64,000 bases of DNA from NCBI GenBank assembly GCA_026873275.1, contig JANTUC010000009.1, forward strand, positions 1,240,001-1,304,000, written 5' to 3'. Positions 1 to 11,452 of the stretch are shown one piece after another. The DNA is from Pseudopithomyces maydicus. Taxonomy: Eukaryota; Ascomycota; Dothideomycetes; Pleosporales; Didymosphaeriaceae. Position 1 is the first letter of the stretch. Each line of letters begins with the position of its first letter. A program made the translations under genes and the position numbers. The notes below the pieces were generated by a model that saw only the letters and a program-made list of their open reading frames with translations, was not told the DNA's origin and ran no database searches.

Positions 1-90
1 AGAATACTCTGCAACCAAAGACGTTAAATTATGAACTTGATAGTTGAGCCTTGTTATAAATCTGGCACTAATATGTGTTTTATGTTTTAT

Positions 91-172
91 GTGTTTGAAA
101 AGGTAGTAGCTGAGCATAGGCTAACTGGATAGAAATGGATAAAAAAAAGCTGTCATCCCCTCTTATGACAAT
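91..172 (+). repeat. Inverted repeat family B, copy B1
   Basis: This copy contains the signature AGGTAGTAGCTGAG and then TGTCATCCCCTC. Its reverse complement matches 360-439 closely over about 80 bp, so the pair 91-439 could be a MITE. No target-site duplication is obvious. Related copies lie at 1556-1643, 10688-10765, 13566-13656 and 16117-16205. Confidence 0.65.
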
Positions 173-359
173 ATAAAAAGTGGTGGGGGCACTAATATAG
201 ACTTCAACATATCGTAGTGGTCTTTTATCGGCCAATCGAGACGCCACGGTAAGAATGCTTTAATACTGTCAACCACCCACAAATGGCTGCCATGGCTCCT
301 CGTTATAAACTAGGTGCACTAGGAATGAATCCGTAGATGGAGCGTTTAAGTGTTTTTGT

Positions 360-439
360 TCACAAGAGGGGTTGTCAGCTTTTTATCCATTATCCATTTT
401 CATCCAGTTAGCTACTCTGCTGCCGCTTTCTCTAAACAC
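360..439 (-). repeat. Inverted repeat family B, copy B2
   Basis: This is the reverse-oriented partner of 91-172. It starts with CACAAGAGGGG and ends in CTTTCTCTAAACAC. It shares the CATCCAGTTAGCTACTCTGC block with copies B3 and, in weaker form, B4. Confidence 0.65.
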
Positions 440-1137
440 AAAATAAGTATTTTTGTAATGGCTGAAGTGAGCAGCGAAGAGCAGAAACCTAGGCCACAAT
501 ACATCCTTTTAGAGGGTATAGTCATAAATTATATGCGTGCATATCGTTTGAATATTCAATTTTTAATTGACTTCGCTCTTACCAATAACGAGGCTGCTTC
601 ACTAATATCAGAATTTCCAAAGTTATAAAAATGAATATGACTCGATATCGACGTAATGCTTACTAGGTAAAGAAAAGAAAACTGTCCTAGAAGTCTATAC
701 TAAATAGGCTTGCTGCTAGAGTAAGTTTAAGGGGGAAAATATAGCTCTAATTAAAAACTTTTATAGTAAATCTCGAATTAAGAAAATCGTACAAAGTCGA
801 GACTGGAGACTATTATATAGTATAAGAATAAGACATCTAAGGAATCTGGGTGTACGGGTTCGATCTGTTATACTGCCCAGTGCCTACGCCCCTTGTAGAT
901 TTTTTTTATAATAATATTTTTAAATATTTATTATCTTTATAGAATAAGCTAATAGATAGTGGTTCACTCTATAAATATAAGTAATTTATTCTAAAAAGAA
1001 ATATCATATTTACTATAATAACTATATTGTTCTATCCATACGTAAAACTCAAAATTTCGGATTAAGTGAATTTTTGAAAAAAAAAATAAAAAATACGATT
1101 AACGACCTTATAGGACACCTCGCAGCCCACGGTTATG

Positions 1138-1222
1138 CGATGTCGATGGGACTCGAACCCACAATCTTTGCCATGCTCCTGAATAACCGGAAAGCAACGC
1201 CTTACCATTAGGCCACGACACC
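1138..1222 (-). tRNA. tRNA-Arg (anticodon CCG) with intron
   Basis: On the minus strand the cloverleaf folds fully. The acceptor stem GGTGTCG pairs with CGACATC (one G-U), the D stem is GCC/GGC, the anticodon stem is TTGCT/GGCAA (one G-U), and the T arm is GTGGG-TTCGAGT-CCCAT. The anticodon loop reads TTCCGG, giving anticodon CCG. About 13 nt of intron follows position 37, the canonical place. The discriminator base is G. The gene stands alone in the repeat-rich left end of the window. CCG as anticodon is the best reading, and the intron ends are inferred from the loop geometry. Confidence 0.88.
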
Positions 1223-1555
1223 GATGAATTTTTTTGATGAAATTTTGATTTTAAAAATTCATATCCCGTTTTTTGATAGTGTACTCCCCTTGATTTTGTA
1301 TGCTGGACGCAAGGAACTGCGTCTTTTAACATGGGGATCTAGCTATTGGTGTGCTTTACTGTGGGGTTGCGTTATAGAATGGCCCGAAGTCGGAAGCCAT
1401 TCTTAGCGTTTTGATCTTCGCATAGCGGCGGGACCACGAACCTGTGCCGCGCGAAAATCAGCCTTGAGTATCTGATAATACGTGTGATTTTTTTAATTGA
1501 GAATATACAGCATCACTTTCGTTCCATGTATTGGAACTTTCCACTTTTCATACAG

Positions 1556-1643
1556 TCACAAGAGGACATCTGGAGAGACAGCTTTTTTCCAAACAACCAC
1601 TTTTACGCAGTCAGCTACTCTGCTACCACTTTTTCCAAACACA
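1556..1643 (-). repeat. Inverted repeat family B, copy B3
   Basis: It shares GTCACAAGAGG, a GACAGCTTTTTT block and GTCAGCTACTCTGCTACC with the other B copies. It lies in the same orientation as B2, and no inverted partner was seen nearby. Confidence 0.55.
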
Positions 1644-1672
1644 CAACAAAACAAAACAAAACAAAACAAAAA
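1643..1672. repeat. (ACAAA)n microsatellite
   Basis: About five tandem copies of the pentamer ACAAA lie directly next to the end of repeat B3. Confidence 0.8.
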
Positions 1673-2423
1673 TATATTGGAACTTTATCTGCACTGAATT
1701 GTTGCTCATGTCCTAACAAGGGTCTGATTCTTTTATTTGTCACCCCCTACTCATCATTCCGCCATCCATCTAGCTGATTTCGCACGAGACAGGGTAAAAG
1801 AAGAGATATAATGATAGGATAATAGCTTTAATACACGAGTAGTGTCATTGTGGTCTCGCGTCATCTACATAATACATATGTATGTTGCGCCCGAAGACAA
1901 CACAATCGTTTTACGTTCGACGAAAGCACAACTGAGCGAATGCGCTGACCGTATCCTGGCTGGTCATTCCTACATGTTTAAATGAAATCCCGTCTCTGCT
2001 TCCGTCCTGCGTTTCAAAGTGTCAGTACGCCTATGGAATTGCAGTTGTGTACATGTTATTAAGACGCATTAGTATAACGCGTCTACTCCATGCAATCAAT
2101 ACTACACTTTGCAGTATTAGATTCTATCCTGCAACCTTTCTAGCATGACAAGTGACGAATATCATTGGAACGCTCGAGGTAGTCATATGGTCTGTGCTCA
2201 CGGTCGGAGGCAATCGCGGGTGCCAAGATCGTTTACTAAGTATCCCGCCAGAGCTTCACTTCGTAATCCACAAGCTGCCTCCGAGCTCCACGCCAACACC
2301 CACATAACACCCCGCACCCGAGACTTCACCCCGCTCACTTTCCCCTGTATCCTCGCGCTGCGACTGTGACCATATCCCGAAACCCTCGTACCCCGCACCT
2401 GACCGTTGCCGCACACCGCCACC

Positions 2424-3980
2424 ATGTCAACACTCGAGGACCTTGATGATCTCGAACGCGAGCAGAAGGAGGAGAAGAAGGACGAGAAGAAGGAAGGCGG
2501 AGAGGGTGGAAAAGATGGCAAGAAGGCCGATGGAGATGCGGAAATGCAAGACGCAGAGCCCGAAGAGGAGGTGCTTGACGACGAGATCCTCAACCTGGCC
2601 ACACGAGACATCGTTGCACGGAAGCGGCTCATGGAGAACGACATGCGGATAATGAAGAGCGAGTTCCAGCGGTTGTCACATGAGAAGTCATCCATGAACG
2701 AGAAGATCAAGGACAACCTCGAGAAGATCGAGAACAACAGGTATGTCTATGGCTGCCCCGCTTGCACACGGCATAGCATCGGACATGGCTGACTGTGCTT
2801 AGGCAACTCCCATACCTTGTCGGCAATGTTGTCGAGATATTAGATCTTGATGTGGAGGCCGAGGCGAAAGAAGAAGGCGCGAACATCGACCTGGATGCGA
2901 CTCGTGTTGGCAAGTCTGCAGTCATCAAGACATCTACGCGACAAACTATCTTCCTCCCTCTTATCGGTCTCGTCGATCACGAAAAGCTGAAGCCAGGTGA
3001 CCTCATCGGTGTCAACAAGGACTCGTACCTTGTACTGGACACCCTCCCGGCCGAGTACGACAGCAGAGTCAAGGCCATGGAAGTTGATGAGAAGCCGACG
3101 GAAAAATACACAGATGTTGGTGGTCTGGACAAGCAGATTGAGGAGCTCGTCGAGGCCGTGGTCTGGCCGATGAAGGAGGCCGAGCGTTTCAAGAAGATCG
3201 GCATCAAGGCGCCCAAAGGTACCCATCCGAGGTCGCCGGTTCCGCTGACTCGTCCGCTAACATGATGTTAGGTGCTTTGATGTACGGTCCCCCCGGTACG
3301 GGCAAGACGCTGCTTGCTCGTGCCTGCGCAGCGCAGACAGACGCGACTTTCCTCAAACTTGCTGGCCCACAGCTTGTACAAATGTTCATCGGTGATGGTG
3401 CCAAGCTCGTCCGCGACTGCTTTGCGCTTGCAAAGGAGAAGGCACCGTCAATCATCTTCATCGACGAGTTGGACGCCGTCGGCACTAAGCGTTTCGATTC
3501 AGAGAAGTCTGGAGATCGTGAAGTGCAGCGGACCATGTTGGAGCTCCTGAACCAACTTGACGGTTTCGCGTCCGACGATCGTGTCAAGGTGCTTGCAGCG
3601 ACGAACCGTGTCGACGTTCTAGATCCTGCGCTGCTCCGTTCAGGTCGTCTGGATAGGAAGATCGAGTTCCCTCTGCCAAACGAGGAAGCGCGAGCTCAGA
3701 TCCTCCGCATCCATTCTCGGAAGATGACAGTGGATGATGGGGTCAACTGGCCGGAACTGGCCCGCAGTACCGATGAGTTCGGCGGTGCGCAGCTCAAAGC
3801 CGTGTGTGTCGAGGCTGGTATGATTGCCCTCCGATCGGGACAGCAGAAGATCAGCCACGAGCATTACGTCGACGCCATAGCAGAAGTACAGGTAAGCCGA
3901 GACAGTTGCACCCCGCACTACATGGCATGGCTAACCGTCCCCAGGCTAAGAAGAAGGACACGGTCAATTTCTACGCGTAA
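2424..3980 (+). CDS. RPT5: 26S proteasome regulatory subunit RPT5 (AAA ATPase 6A)
   Basis: This is an ATPase of the 19S base ring, which unfolds ubiquitinated substrates and opens the 20S gate. Four exons join in phase: 2424-2740, 2803-3218, 3272-3891 and 3945-3980 (introns of 62, 53 and 53 bp), giving 462 residues, normal for the family. The N-terminus is acidic and lysine-rich, then a coiled coil (about 65-106) precedes the OB domain. The AAA domain has Walker A GPPGTGKT (about 250-257), Walker B IIFIDE (about 305-310), a sensor ATNR and the arginine-finger segment RSGRLDRK. The protein ends in FYA, the HbYX motif that docks into the 20S alpha ring, and the last exon exists only to supply this tail. 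The ATG sits in CACCATG, a good start context. BTA1 follows 860 bp downstream on the same strand. The identification is secure. Confidence 0.97.
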
Positions 3981-4840
3981 AATAGTAGGTGGGGCAGCGT
4001 GGATGGGCAGCAGGTTGCGAGCGGGCGCTACATGTGTAGGTACGCCACGGCTCTGTAATATTAGGTAGAACAAAGACCAATCATGACCACGTTCAACATG
4101 AGCATTTATCATTCTGTGGGTGTTCTATGGTACTGGCTGGGCACTGGCAAAGGTTCTGCTGACTGCCGACCTTTGCCCGCTGTGATCACACACATACGCA
4201 CAGCTCGAACCGACCAGGGCGCCAGGATTGTGCGATGATCGTAAGGCTTTGCTGCAGGTCACCGTCTGTCCCTTATCTAATGTTAGACCCTGCATTGCCG
4301 TTGAGGCATTCCACCACGCCTCGCCTGCGCCATCACTGATTGGCCGCAGCTCAAACAACGAACTGCTCCCAAACGCATCCTTGGAACCTCAACACCAGCG
4401 CCGCTCACCACGAGGAATCACAGTGCCTCGTGATAGGCCTGAGCTTTCGCCTTGCGCCGCCTTGCAACAATGGGCTCTGGAGAGACTCTCGGTCTCTTGG
4501 CTCTGCGTAGCCGCTGAAAGCGACCCAGAGGAGCTCAATTTCGCCTCCAACAGCATGCCGCAGCACTATTCGAAGCCCAGCCCTGCATGTGCCTCGTTCA
4601 ATTGGCTGTGACACACTTTTGGGTGAGGGGAAGCCTCGTCTGCTTGTATGCGTGAGCATTAGCATCATGTGGAGGGGCAGGCCGACGAACCGAATTCGGA
4701 ACGCTGGTCGGAACTGCTGGCCTTTTCCCCTTATACTTATGTATGCTCCCGCGTGTCACTTGCCGCTCGCTCCTGGACCTGTATAGTCTGTCGTTTCTTC
4801 CTACACGTTAGCTCGTGCTGAAGCTCTTTGCACCGCAGCT
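3981..4840. other. Intergenic spacer between RPT5 and BTA1
   Basis: It holds the 3' region of RPT5 and the promoter of BTA1. Open frames here are short, differ in codon character from the neighbours and show no domain. No repeat or RNA gene was seen. Confidence 0.6.
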
Positions 4841-7750
4841 ATGCTCGGGCTTTCAACACTCCTCCCCAAGGACCCCTTCAACTTGGTGGTCCTGGCAATC
4901 GGTGTGCTGAGTGTCTTTTTGCTTGCCGCCTTTGCCGTTGCATTCAAACCAAAAGGCGAAGCGAGTACATTCCAAGCCTACTTGAAGTTCATATATGCTT
5001 GCTTCTTGAAGCCGCACACAGGAGACAGGAACGGCGATCAACAGGATGCTTTGGTTTGTACTGTTGTATTTGAAATGCATGGGACATTCTGACCATATGC
5101 AGGAAAGCTTCTACAAAGCCCAGGCAGACGTTTACGATGCCACACGTACACGATTGCTCCGAGGCCGCGAGGACATGTTGGGTTTGGTGGCCGCGCAGTT
5201 GAAGCACCGCTGTGAAGCTGGTCTCATATCTCAAAGGCCTGTCTGGGTCGATGTAAGGACAATCCTCTCCATAGCCGATCTCTGACTGACACATTCAGAT
5301 TGGAGGGGGTACTGGTCACAAGTGAGCATCCACAAGATAGGAGATTAGTTGTGTTCCACTAAACATATACAGTGTGGAACAAATGGCCAATTTCGTCTCC
5401 GTTCCCGACTTCTTCCGCTCCGTTTGTAAGTCTTATCTCATAATTAGAGGCTTACTCTAACACCTTGCAGATGTCGTTGACCTTTCCCCAAGTCTCTGCG
5501 AGATGGCCCGCAAGCGTTTCACTCGTCTTGGCTGGAAGAACGTCAAGGTCATTTGCCAGGACGCTCGTGCTTTTCGTCTACACGAGCATGAGCCCCAAGC
5601 ATATCAGCGCAAAGAGATCATATCACAAGGCCAAATTGTCCGGGACCTCGATGAGAACGCGTATGGAATACCCCAACACGAAGTATACGCATCTTGACTG
5701 ACCTTTGCCTCCTGTATAGTGATGCTGGTGGTGCCGAGCTCGTGACTATGAGTTACGCACTGTCCATGATTCCCGAATTCTACCCCGTCATTGATTCCAT
5801 ATCATCCCTACTGAGCCCTAACGGCGTGGTGGGTGTAGTCGACTTTTACGTACAAAGCGAAGTCGACTTCAACAGAAGAAACTACATCGGTGGAGCCATC
5901 AACAGGCATTGCATGTGGATATCTAGAGTTTTCTGGAGGACTTGGTTTGAGATTGACCGCGTGAACTTGGAGGCTGCTCGTCGAGTGAGTGTTGTTCATC
6001 AAAGCTATCAGACCAGAGCTGATCAAACAGGATTACCTTGAATATCGTTTTGGTACTGTGCTCAGCGTCAACGCCCGTAACCACCTGTTTGGTGTAAGGA
6101 TGCCTTACTACATCTGGGTCGGTTGTTCAAAAGACAGCGGGGCATCGACTATGAAGCTTGCAGAGATCGACGCTGCGGCAACTGAATCTCCTTATCTGTC
6201 TGCGTTGGATCTCCAAACTGGACCTGTACCCGTGGATGTTGAGGTTCGATCCAAAGCCTACGAATCCGCCATCGTGAACTTGCAATCCAGCCTTCCCCTT
6301 CCAGCCACCTGGTAAAGAACCCCCCTTACGATAAGCCAATTTCCTAGTACTGATCAGTTTATAGGTACCAGAATCACCACTGGCGCATTCACTATGACGA
6401 GTCTCTTCCCAAACATACTCGCTTCAACAACTCCTACATTTACGCTTTCACATGGGAAGATGACCGCGCGGATGCCCGTCTCCTGAAAGTAACACCAGAC
6501 GATGTTGTTCTAGCAATCACTTCTGCAGGCGACAATATTCTCTCTTTTTGCCTCGACGCCCCTCGGCGGGTCCATGCCGTGGATCTGAACCCCACACAGA
6601 ACCATCTTCTCGAACTCAAGGTCGCTGCGTTCACCGCACTCCCCTACCCTGATGTCTGGAAGCTATTTGGTGAAGGCAAGCATAGCGATTTCAGGGAGAT
6701 CCTCATAAAAAAGCTTAGCCCCCACATGAGCTCTAATGCATTCCAGTACTGGCTCAAGAGTGGTCCGGCCGTATTCGAGAAAGATACTAGCAAAGGTCTC
6801 TATTACTCTGGTGGTTCAGGAAACGCGATCGCACTTTGTGGTTGGCTCTTCCGCATTCTCGGCCTCTCTGCCGACGTGCAAAAACTCTGCTCTGCACAAA
6901 CACTCAATGAGCAACGCGAGATTTGGAACCGATCTCTCAAGGGATTGATTCACTCGAAGCTGCTCTCTTGGACCGTCTTCTCCAACGAGAAGTGGCTTTG
7001 GAAAGCACTTGGTGTTCCACCAGCACAGCGCGCTGTCATCGAGGCAGACTTTAAGAGGAGCGCATCAGAATTCGATACCCAGACTGCCGAACGGACAAGC
7101 AGCGGGAACGCAATTTACGAATATGTGCTCAACACCTTTGAGCCTGTTGTCAACACAACGTTGCTGAGCACGTCAAACCATTACTACTTGCTCACGCTGC
7201 TTGGACACTACACGCCTTCGTCGCACCCGACCTACCTTTCTCCCAAGTCACACGTCAAACTTAGCAAAACATCCGCTTTCAATGGTCTACGCATCCATAC
7301 AGATGAGATTAGCGAAGTCATTGCGCGCATGCGTCCTAGCACTCTGACTATCGTCGTTGTCATGGACAGCATGGATTGGTTCCCGCCAACAGGTAACCAA
7401 GCTGTCAAGCAGATTCGGGCGCTGAACCGCGCCTTGAAGGTCAAAGGGCGTGTGATGCTTCGCAGTGCGGGTTTGGAACCGTGGTATCTCGCTGTTTTCG
7501 AAGAGTGCGGCTTCAGCTGCAAGAGGGTTGCTGTGCGGGTACCGGGTGCTTGCATTGATCGGTAAGTTCAATCTTCAACTCACACCTTTCATCGATACGA
7601 ATAGATCTGCTAACAACAAATAGGGTAAACATGTATGCCTCAACGTGGATCTGCACCAAGGAGACGAACCTCCAGCGTGAAGACGCGAAGCTTAATCTTC
7701 GAAAGAGCTCAATGGGTGAGCTGACAATCGGTGCCCCTGCTATTCGTTGA
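4841..7750 (+). CDS. BTA1: Betaine lipid synthase (BTA1-type, bifunctional)
   Basis: It makes diacylglyceryl-trimethylhomoserine (DGTS), a phosphorus-free membrane lipid, from diacylglycerol and S-adenosylmethionine. Nine exons join in phase: 4841-5053, 5103-5252, 5299-5321, 5373-5425, 5471-5660, 5720-5984, 6031-6311, 6365-7561 and 7624-7750, giving 832 residues. A membrane segment (about 14-36) comes first. A BtaB-like methyltransferase domain follows, with SAM motif DIGGGTGHN spread over the tiny third exon. The C-terminal half is BtaA-like (3-amino-3-carboxypropyl transferase), with SAGDNILSFCLD, HAVDLNPTQ and MDSMDWF motifs. This methyltransferase-first order is, as I recall, the fungal arrangement, opposite to the algal enzyme. 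DGTS synthesis is commonly induced by phosphate limitation, but I saw no clear regulatory site. The 23-nt exon is easily missed by gene finders. Confidence 0.95.
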
Positions 7751-8698
7751 TGGAGAGACTACATATTCTGTCTTACCCAGTATGACGGAAAGGTGTTTTG
7801 TATTTATTCCGATGCCGATGATACCTTTTGCAGCTTCTCTTTTTGTGCCCCTTTGAGCGGCAAGATAGAAACCTGAAAGATATATATAAAAGTTTAAGTC
7901 ATAGCATAATTCATATAAACCAACATCGCTATTTCACTGGCTGCTGTGTCTAACACATGCTTCGCTGATATGAATGATGCCCAGGAAAAAGGTCTTCTTT
8001 CACGCCATTGAAACCATCCCTCGAAGTAAACATTTATGCTACGTCGATATTCATGAAACATAACTATTTTTGTTCAAAGCTAACCAAGTAGGACATCTTT
8101 CAAAGCTATAAGTAGGAAATACCAAAGCAGGGAGGTATCCCAAATTTTAGTTAGATGATATTAAACAGCCCAAGAGGTTCACATGTCAGATTTACAAACG
8201 GCACAAACGTACTATAGATTGCAGAAATACCAAGAGTGTAAAGGAGGCAAGGAAGTTACTGATCACTACCATAGAACCACTCAGTAGCGACTAAAGTGCC
8301 GAGTAGCCGAATCGGGCCGGACCATCCCGCGCATGGCATGCAGCCACATGCTCCATCTACCCGCATACCCGTATCTAATGGCCACAATGCGACCTATATA
8401 TCTGAAGCTATGCCTTTCTTATCAGTCGTGTTTCTTCGTCAGCCAGAAGCGCAAAGATTGTACATACTAACATCCATGCACGAGAATTTGACGTCATACT
8501 TCACTAGTCTTGTGATTGCCTCCTACCTTTTTTAATAGGTCTTACGGCCTTGATTCGGCGCATGGAATATATTCTCTAATACTTTCTTAATATTCGCACC
8601 TAGCTTCCTTCCCGTTTGCGCATGCAACCTGCCTCGACCCTGCAGCAAACACCCCCACCTTTGATGACGAGCGCGGGGCTACCCACCGTTTCTACGCG
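7751..8698. other. Intergenic spacer
   Basis: It holds the AT-rich 3' region of the BTA1 gene and the promoter of the downstream transporter. No gene, repeat or RNA was recognised, and open frames are short. Confidence 0.6.
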
Positions 8699-10416
8699 AT
8701 GAGCGTCTCCAATGTACAGCTGCCAGACAACCCTTTCAGTCGCTCCTCGATAGAATCCAATTCGAGCGCTGCTGAGCGACTAAGATGGCGGGACCATCCT
8801 CAAGTAACATCGCCGGGCTTTGAGCATGAGAATCCTTTCGAAGATGGTCACGTGCACACGCAAGATTTTTCCCTTCCATCTCGGAAGATGGCGATGGAAG
8901 TGAGGAAAAGAATGAACACAATGAGCAGATAAATTCCGAAAAGGTACTGGAAGATAGTGTGATAGGGAAGAAGAACAAGAAGAGCAAGAAGCAAAAGAAC
9001 CAAGGTGTAGGTGAGGTGGGGGGTTTGCAGGGCGCGGAAAGAGAGTCCGACCCTCGGCGAAGATTGAGTTGGAGGGAGAGAGTACGCCATTTCACCTGGA
9101 CATGGTTCTGTATGACGATGGCAACAGGCGGTATCGCGAATGTGCTTTATACAGGTTCGTTGGTAATTATCCAGAAAGACCACTTCATAAAAACTAACGA
9201 GATAACAGTGCCTTACCGTTTTCGTGGTATTTACGCCTTGGGCTGTATTTTCTTTCTCCTGAATATCGTACTCTTTCTCTTTAACATTGTCATGATCTCT
9301 CTTCGATTCTACTGGTTTCCCAAAACCTTCAAGGCGTCCTTCCTCCATCCAACAGAGAGTCTCTTCATCCCTGCGGCCATAATAAGTTTTGGTACGATCT
9401 TGATTAACATCAGTCAATACGGCGTCGATACGACAGGATACTGGCTCGAGAAGACAATGAGCATCCTGTATTGGACAGATTGTGGACTTGCAATCTGCTT
9501 CTCCATTGGAATTTACCTCATCATGTGGAGCACTCAGACTTTTACAATCTCTCAGATGACACCCGTCTGGATTTTTCCTGCGTATCCATTGCTTATCATC
9601 GGACCGCATGCGGGGAACCTGGCACCCAAAGTATCCGATCCCAACCTTGCACTCCTCATTATCATCTCGGGCTACGTCATTCAAGGAATAGGATTCCTTG
9701 TCTCCCTCATGATTTACGCTGCCTTCATATACCGCCTCATGACGCAGAAGCTCCCAAAGGAGTCACTACGCCCCGGTATGTTCATCAGTGTCGGGCCTTC
9801 AGGCTTTACCATTGCCGGGGTCGTCAACATGGGACAGCAGCTGCCCAAAGTTGTTCCCCAGGATTTTATGGGCAAAGGTATGGGCGAGCTTGCGGGTCAG
9901 GTGGGCATGATTGGCGCGAATTTCATGGGTCTGTGGCTATGGGGCCTCGCATTGTGGTTCTTCCTGGTGAGCGTGGGAGCACATTGGAGTTGCGTACGTA
10001 GAGGCAAGATGGACTTCGCCATGACATGGTACTCATTCATCTTTCCCAACACGGCGCTCACGACAGCGACATTTGCCATCGCGAAAGCGCTTGATGGTAA
10101 CAGGCCCATTCAATACGTAGGTTGTGCCATGACTATCATGTTAATCGTGGCTTGGTTGCTGGTATTTGCCATGATGTTCCGCGCCGTCAAGATCCATCAG
10201 ATATTGTGGCCCCAGAAACAGGAAGATCGTACCGAGGGCGGTTGGAAGCAGCAGAGTGCAGAGGAGCAGCGGAGGAGGAGGAATGAAGGTGGATGGGATG
10301 AATCTGAAGAAGGCAGAGCCCGGGGTTGGAGCATGACTAGAACGCTGAGTAGGCGTGGTAGACCAGAGGGTGATGCGAGAAAGAGAGGTTGGAGCTTTAG
10401 GCGGGACACTCCCTAA
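8699..10416 (+). CDS. TDT-family transporter (C4-dicarboxylate/malate or sulfite type)
   Basis: This is a plasma-membrane anion transporter of the tellurite-resistance/dicarboxylate transporter family (relatives are Mae1 malate permease and Ssu1 sulfite pump). The hallmark HFTWTWFCMTMATGGIANV and the later KASFLHPTESLFIP, MTPVWIFPAYPLL and SLRPGMFISVGPSGF blocks are visible among about ten hydrophobic segments. The tail is hydrophilic and arginine-rich. A 54-bp in-frame intron (9155-9208, branch CTAAC) interrupts the first membrane block, and removing it restores the family consensus. The first exon starts at ATG 8699 in a different frame from the body, so another intron is needed. A 41-bp candidate is 8847-8887, but nearby donors and acceptors up to 8910 also restore phase. 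The substrate cannot be told from sequence. Confidence 0.87.
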
Positions 10417-10603
10417 AGACCTGCTTACTATAATTCAGTGAAATCTTCAAGGAATACAAGTAATTTGTTCGTCACTCTAATATTTGATAATACCTTTTAG
10501 AGATGAAAAGCATTACTATATGGAGAGTAGTATCGGGAGTTTTGAGGAACTACGGAGACCTGAAAGTAAGGTAGTGGGAAGGCTTAAACTTTAGTTTGAA
10601 AGA

Positions 10604-10700
10604 CCAGTCACTCAACTATCGTCGTGAGAACCTAAATAGATTATGCTGACATCAATCAAAGGCAAACTAAATGCAACGGATTCATCAAAAAGGAGCCACA
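10604..10700 (+). repeat. Inverted repeat family A, copy A1 (degraded, left type)
   Basis: The order of blocks (CGTCGTGAGAACCT, ATGCTGACATC, CAAAGGCAAACTAA, GCAACGGATTC) follows the left end of the complete element at 17025-17664. Many C-to-T and G-to-A differences are present and the palindrome is lost. An oppositely oriented copy lies at 13225-13290, so the two could bound a 2.7-kb unit. Confidence 0.55.
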
Positions 10701-10765
10701 AGCAGCGATACCAGTTGTCCTCATCCAGTCATCTCATACCCAGCTACTACTTTTTCCAACAAACA
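10688..10765 (-). repeat. Inverted repeat family B, copy B6 (degraded)
   Basis: It holds CATCCAGTCATCTCATACCC and AGCTACTACTTTTTCCAA, matching the other B copies with substitutions. It runs straight on from the A1 repeat. Confidence 0.45.
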
Positions 10766-11452
10766 AAACACCAGTTGTCCATCGCACGCAACACCAACGC
10801 CTTATCATATATGTCTCATAGATGAATCATGAGAATAAAACAAAAGATATCAATCTTATCTTTGATACCTTGAGACTAACTGTATTTCACGATTTGCATT
10901 ACTTAGTACGTCAGTAAGTATGAGAAAAGTGAATGAGTCAAAACCCACATTATTTTCCGTGTGGAGCATGTTAACTACAAGATGAGACCCTTTAAAGAAA
11001 CAAAACTTTTCAATTCCACGCCTGATGACCATTCAACTAGAACCAAAACCCCAGCACCCTGTGTGCTATCCATGTGCCACTGGATAACCATCCGCATTCC
11101 CCAAGTTCAAACTACCACTGGTTGAAAATCAAGGAAAGTGCCGATGAATAAGAAATTGCACTTTGGAGAAGTGCTGAGGTAAGAAATACACTTTTTTGGA
11201 ATAGGGAGCCTCCACATATCCAAAGTTGCGGGCCGTAGTATTCAACCCGCTCAGAGCAAGTCATCAAGTTCTTGCTAAATTCGATAAACCCCCGAGAAGC
11301 CCTTTCGAACTTTTTCCATGGTCTCTTTGTAGAGTTGCTCCCATTAGCCCGGCTTATTCAAGTCTGAAAGTGAGGGAAGGTTGGTTTCCATATCGTGCCG
11401 TGGTGACGTAAGTGGTCACATTGAACAAGTTGGCTTCCTTGCGTGAAAGGAT

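Larger units (their letters stand above)
1..1137. other. AT-rich repeat-bearing region, no convincing gene
   Basis: The stretch is AT-rich, with many short A/T runs and stops in all frames. It contains two inverted copies of repeat family B (about 91-172 and 360-439), which together could be one MITE of about 350 bp. A short open frame from an ATG near 458 follows the second copy, but nothing in it is recognisable. Around 855-870 there is a lone tRNA B-box-like motif (GGGTTCGATC) without a cloverleaf, followed by a T-run. Confidence 0.6.
1223..2423. other. Intergenic spacer with a B-family repeat
   Basis: No gene is supported here. It holds family-B copy B3 (1556-1643) and an (ACAAA)n microsatellite at about 1643-1672. 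The last 300 bp, GC-richer with pyrimidine-rich stretches, are the likely promoter and 5' leader of the proteasome gene that starts at 2424. Confidence 0.6.
10417..11452. other. Spacer entering the accessory island; degraded A and B repeats
   Basis: No gene is supported. At about 10604-10700 lies a decayed family-A end and at 10688-10765 a decayed family-B copy. The remaining sequence to the stop of the next minus-strand gene shows nothing recognisable. Confidence 0.55.

Noticed and set aside
840..910. B-box-like GGGTTCGATC followed by a T-run, possible SINE or tRNA
   Set aside because: No A box or cloverleaf can be built around it, and no second copy was seen in the window.
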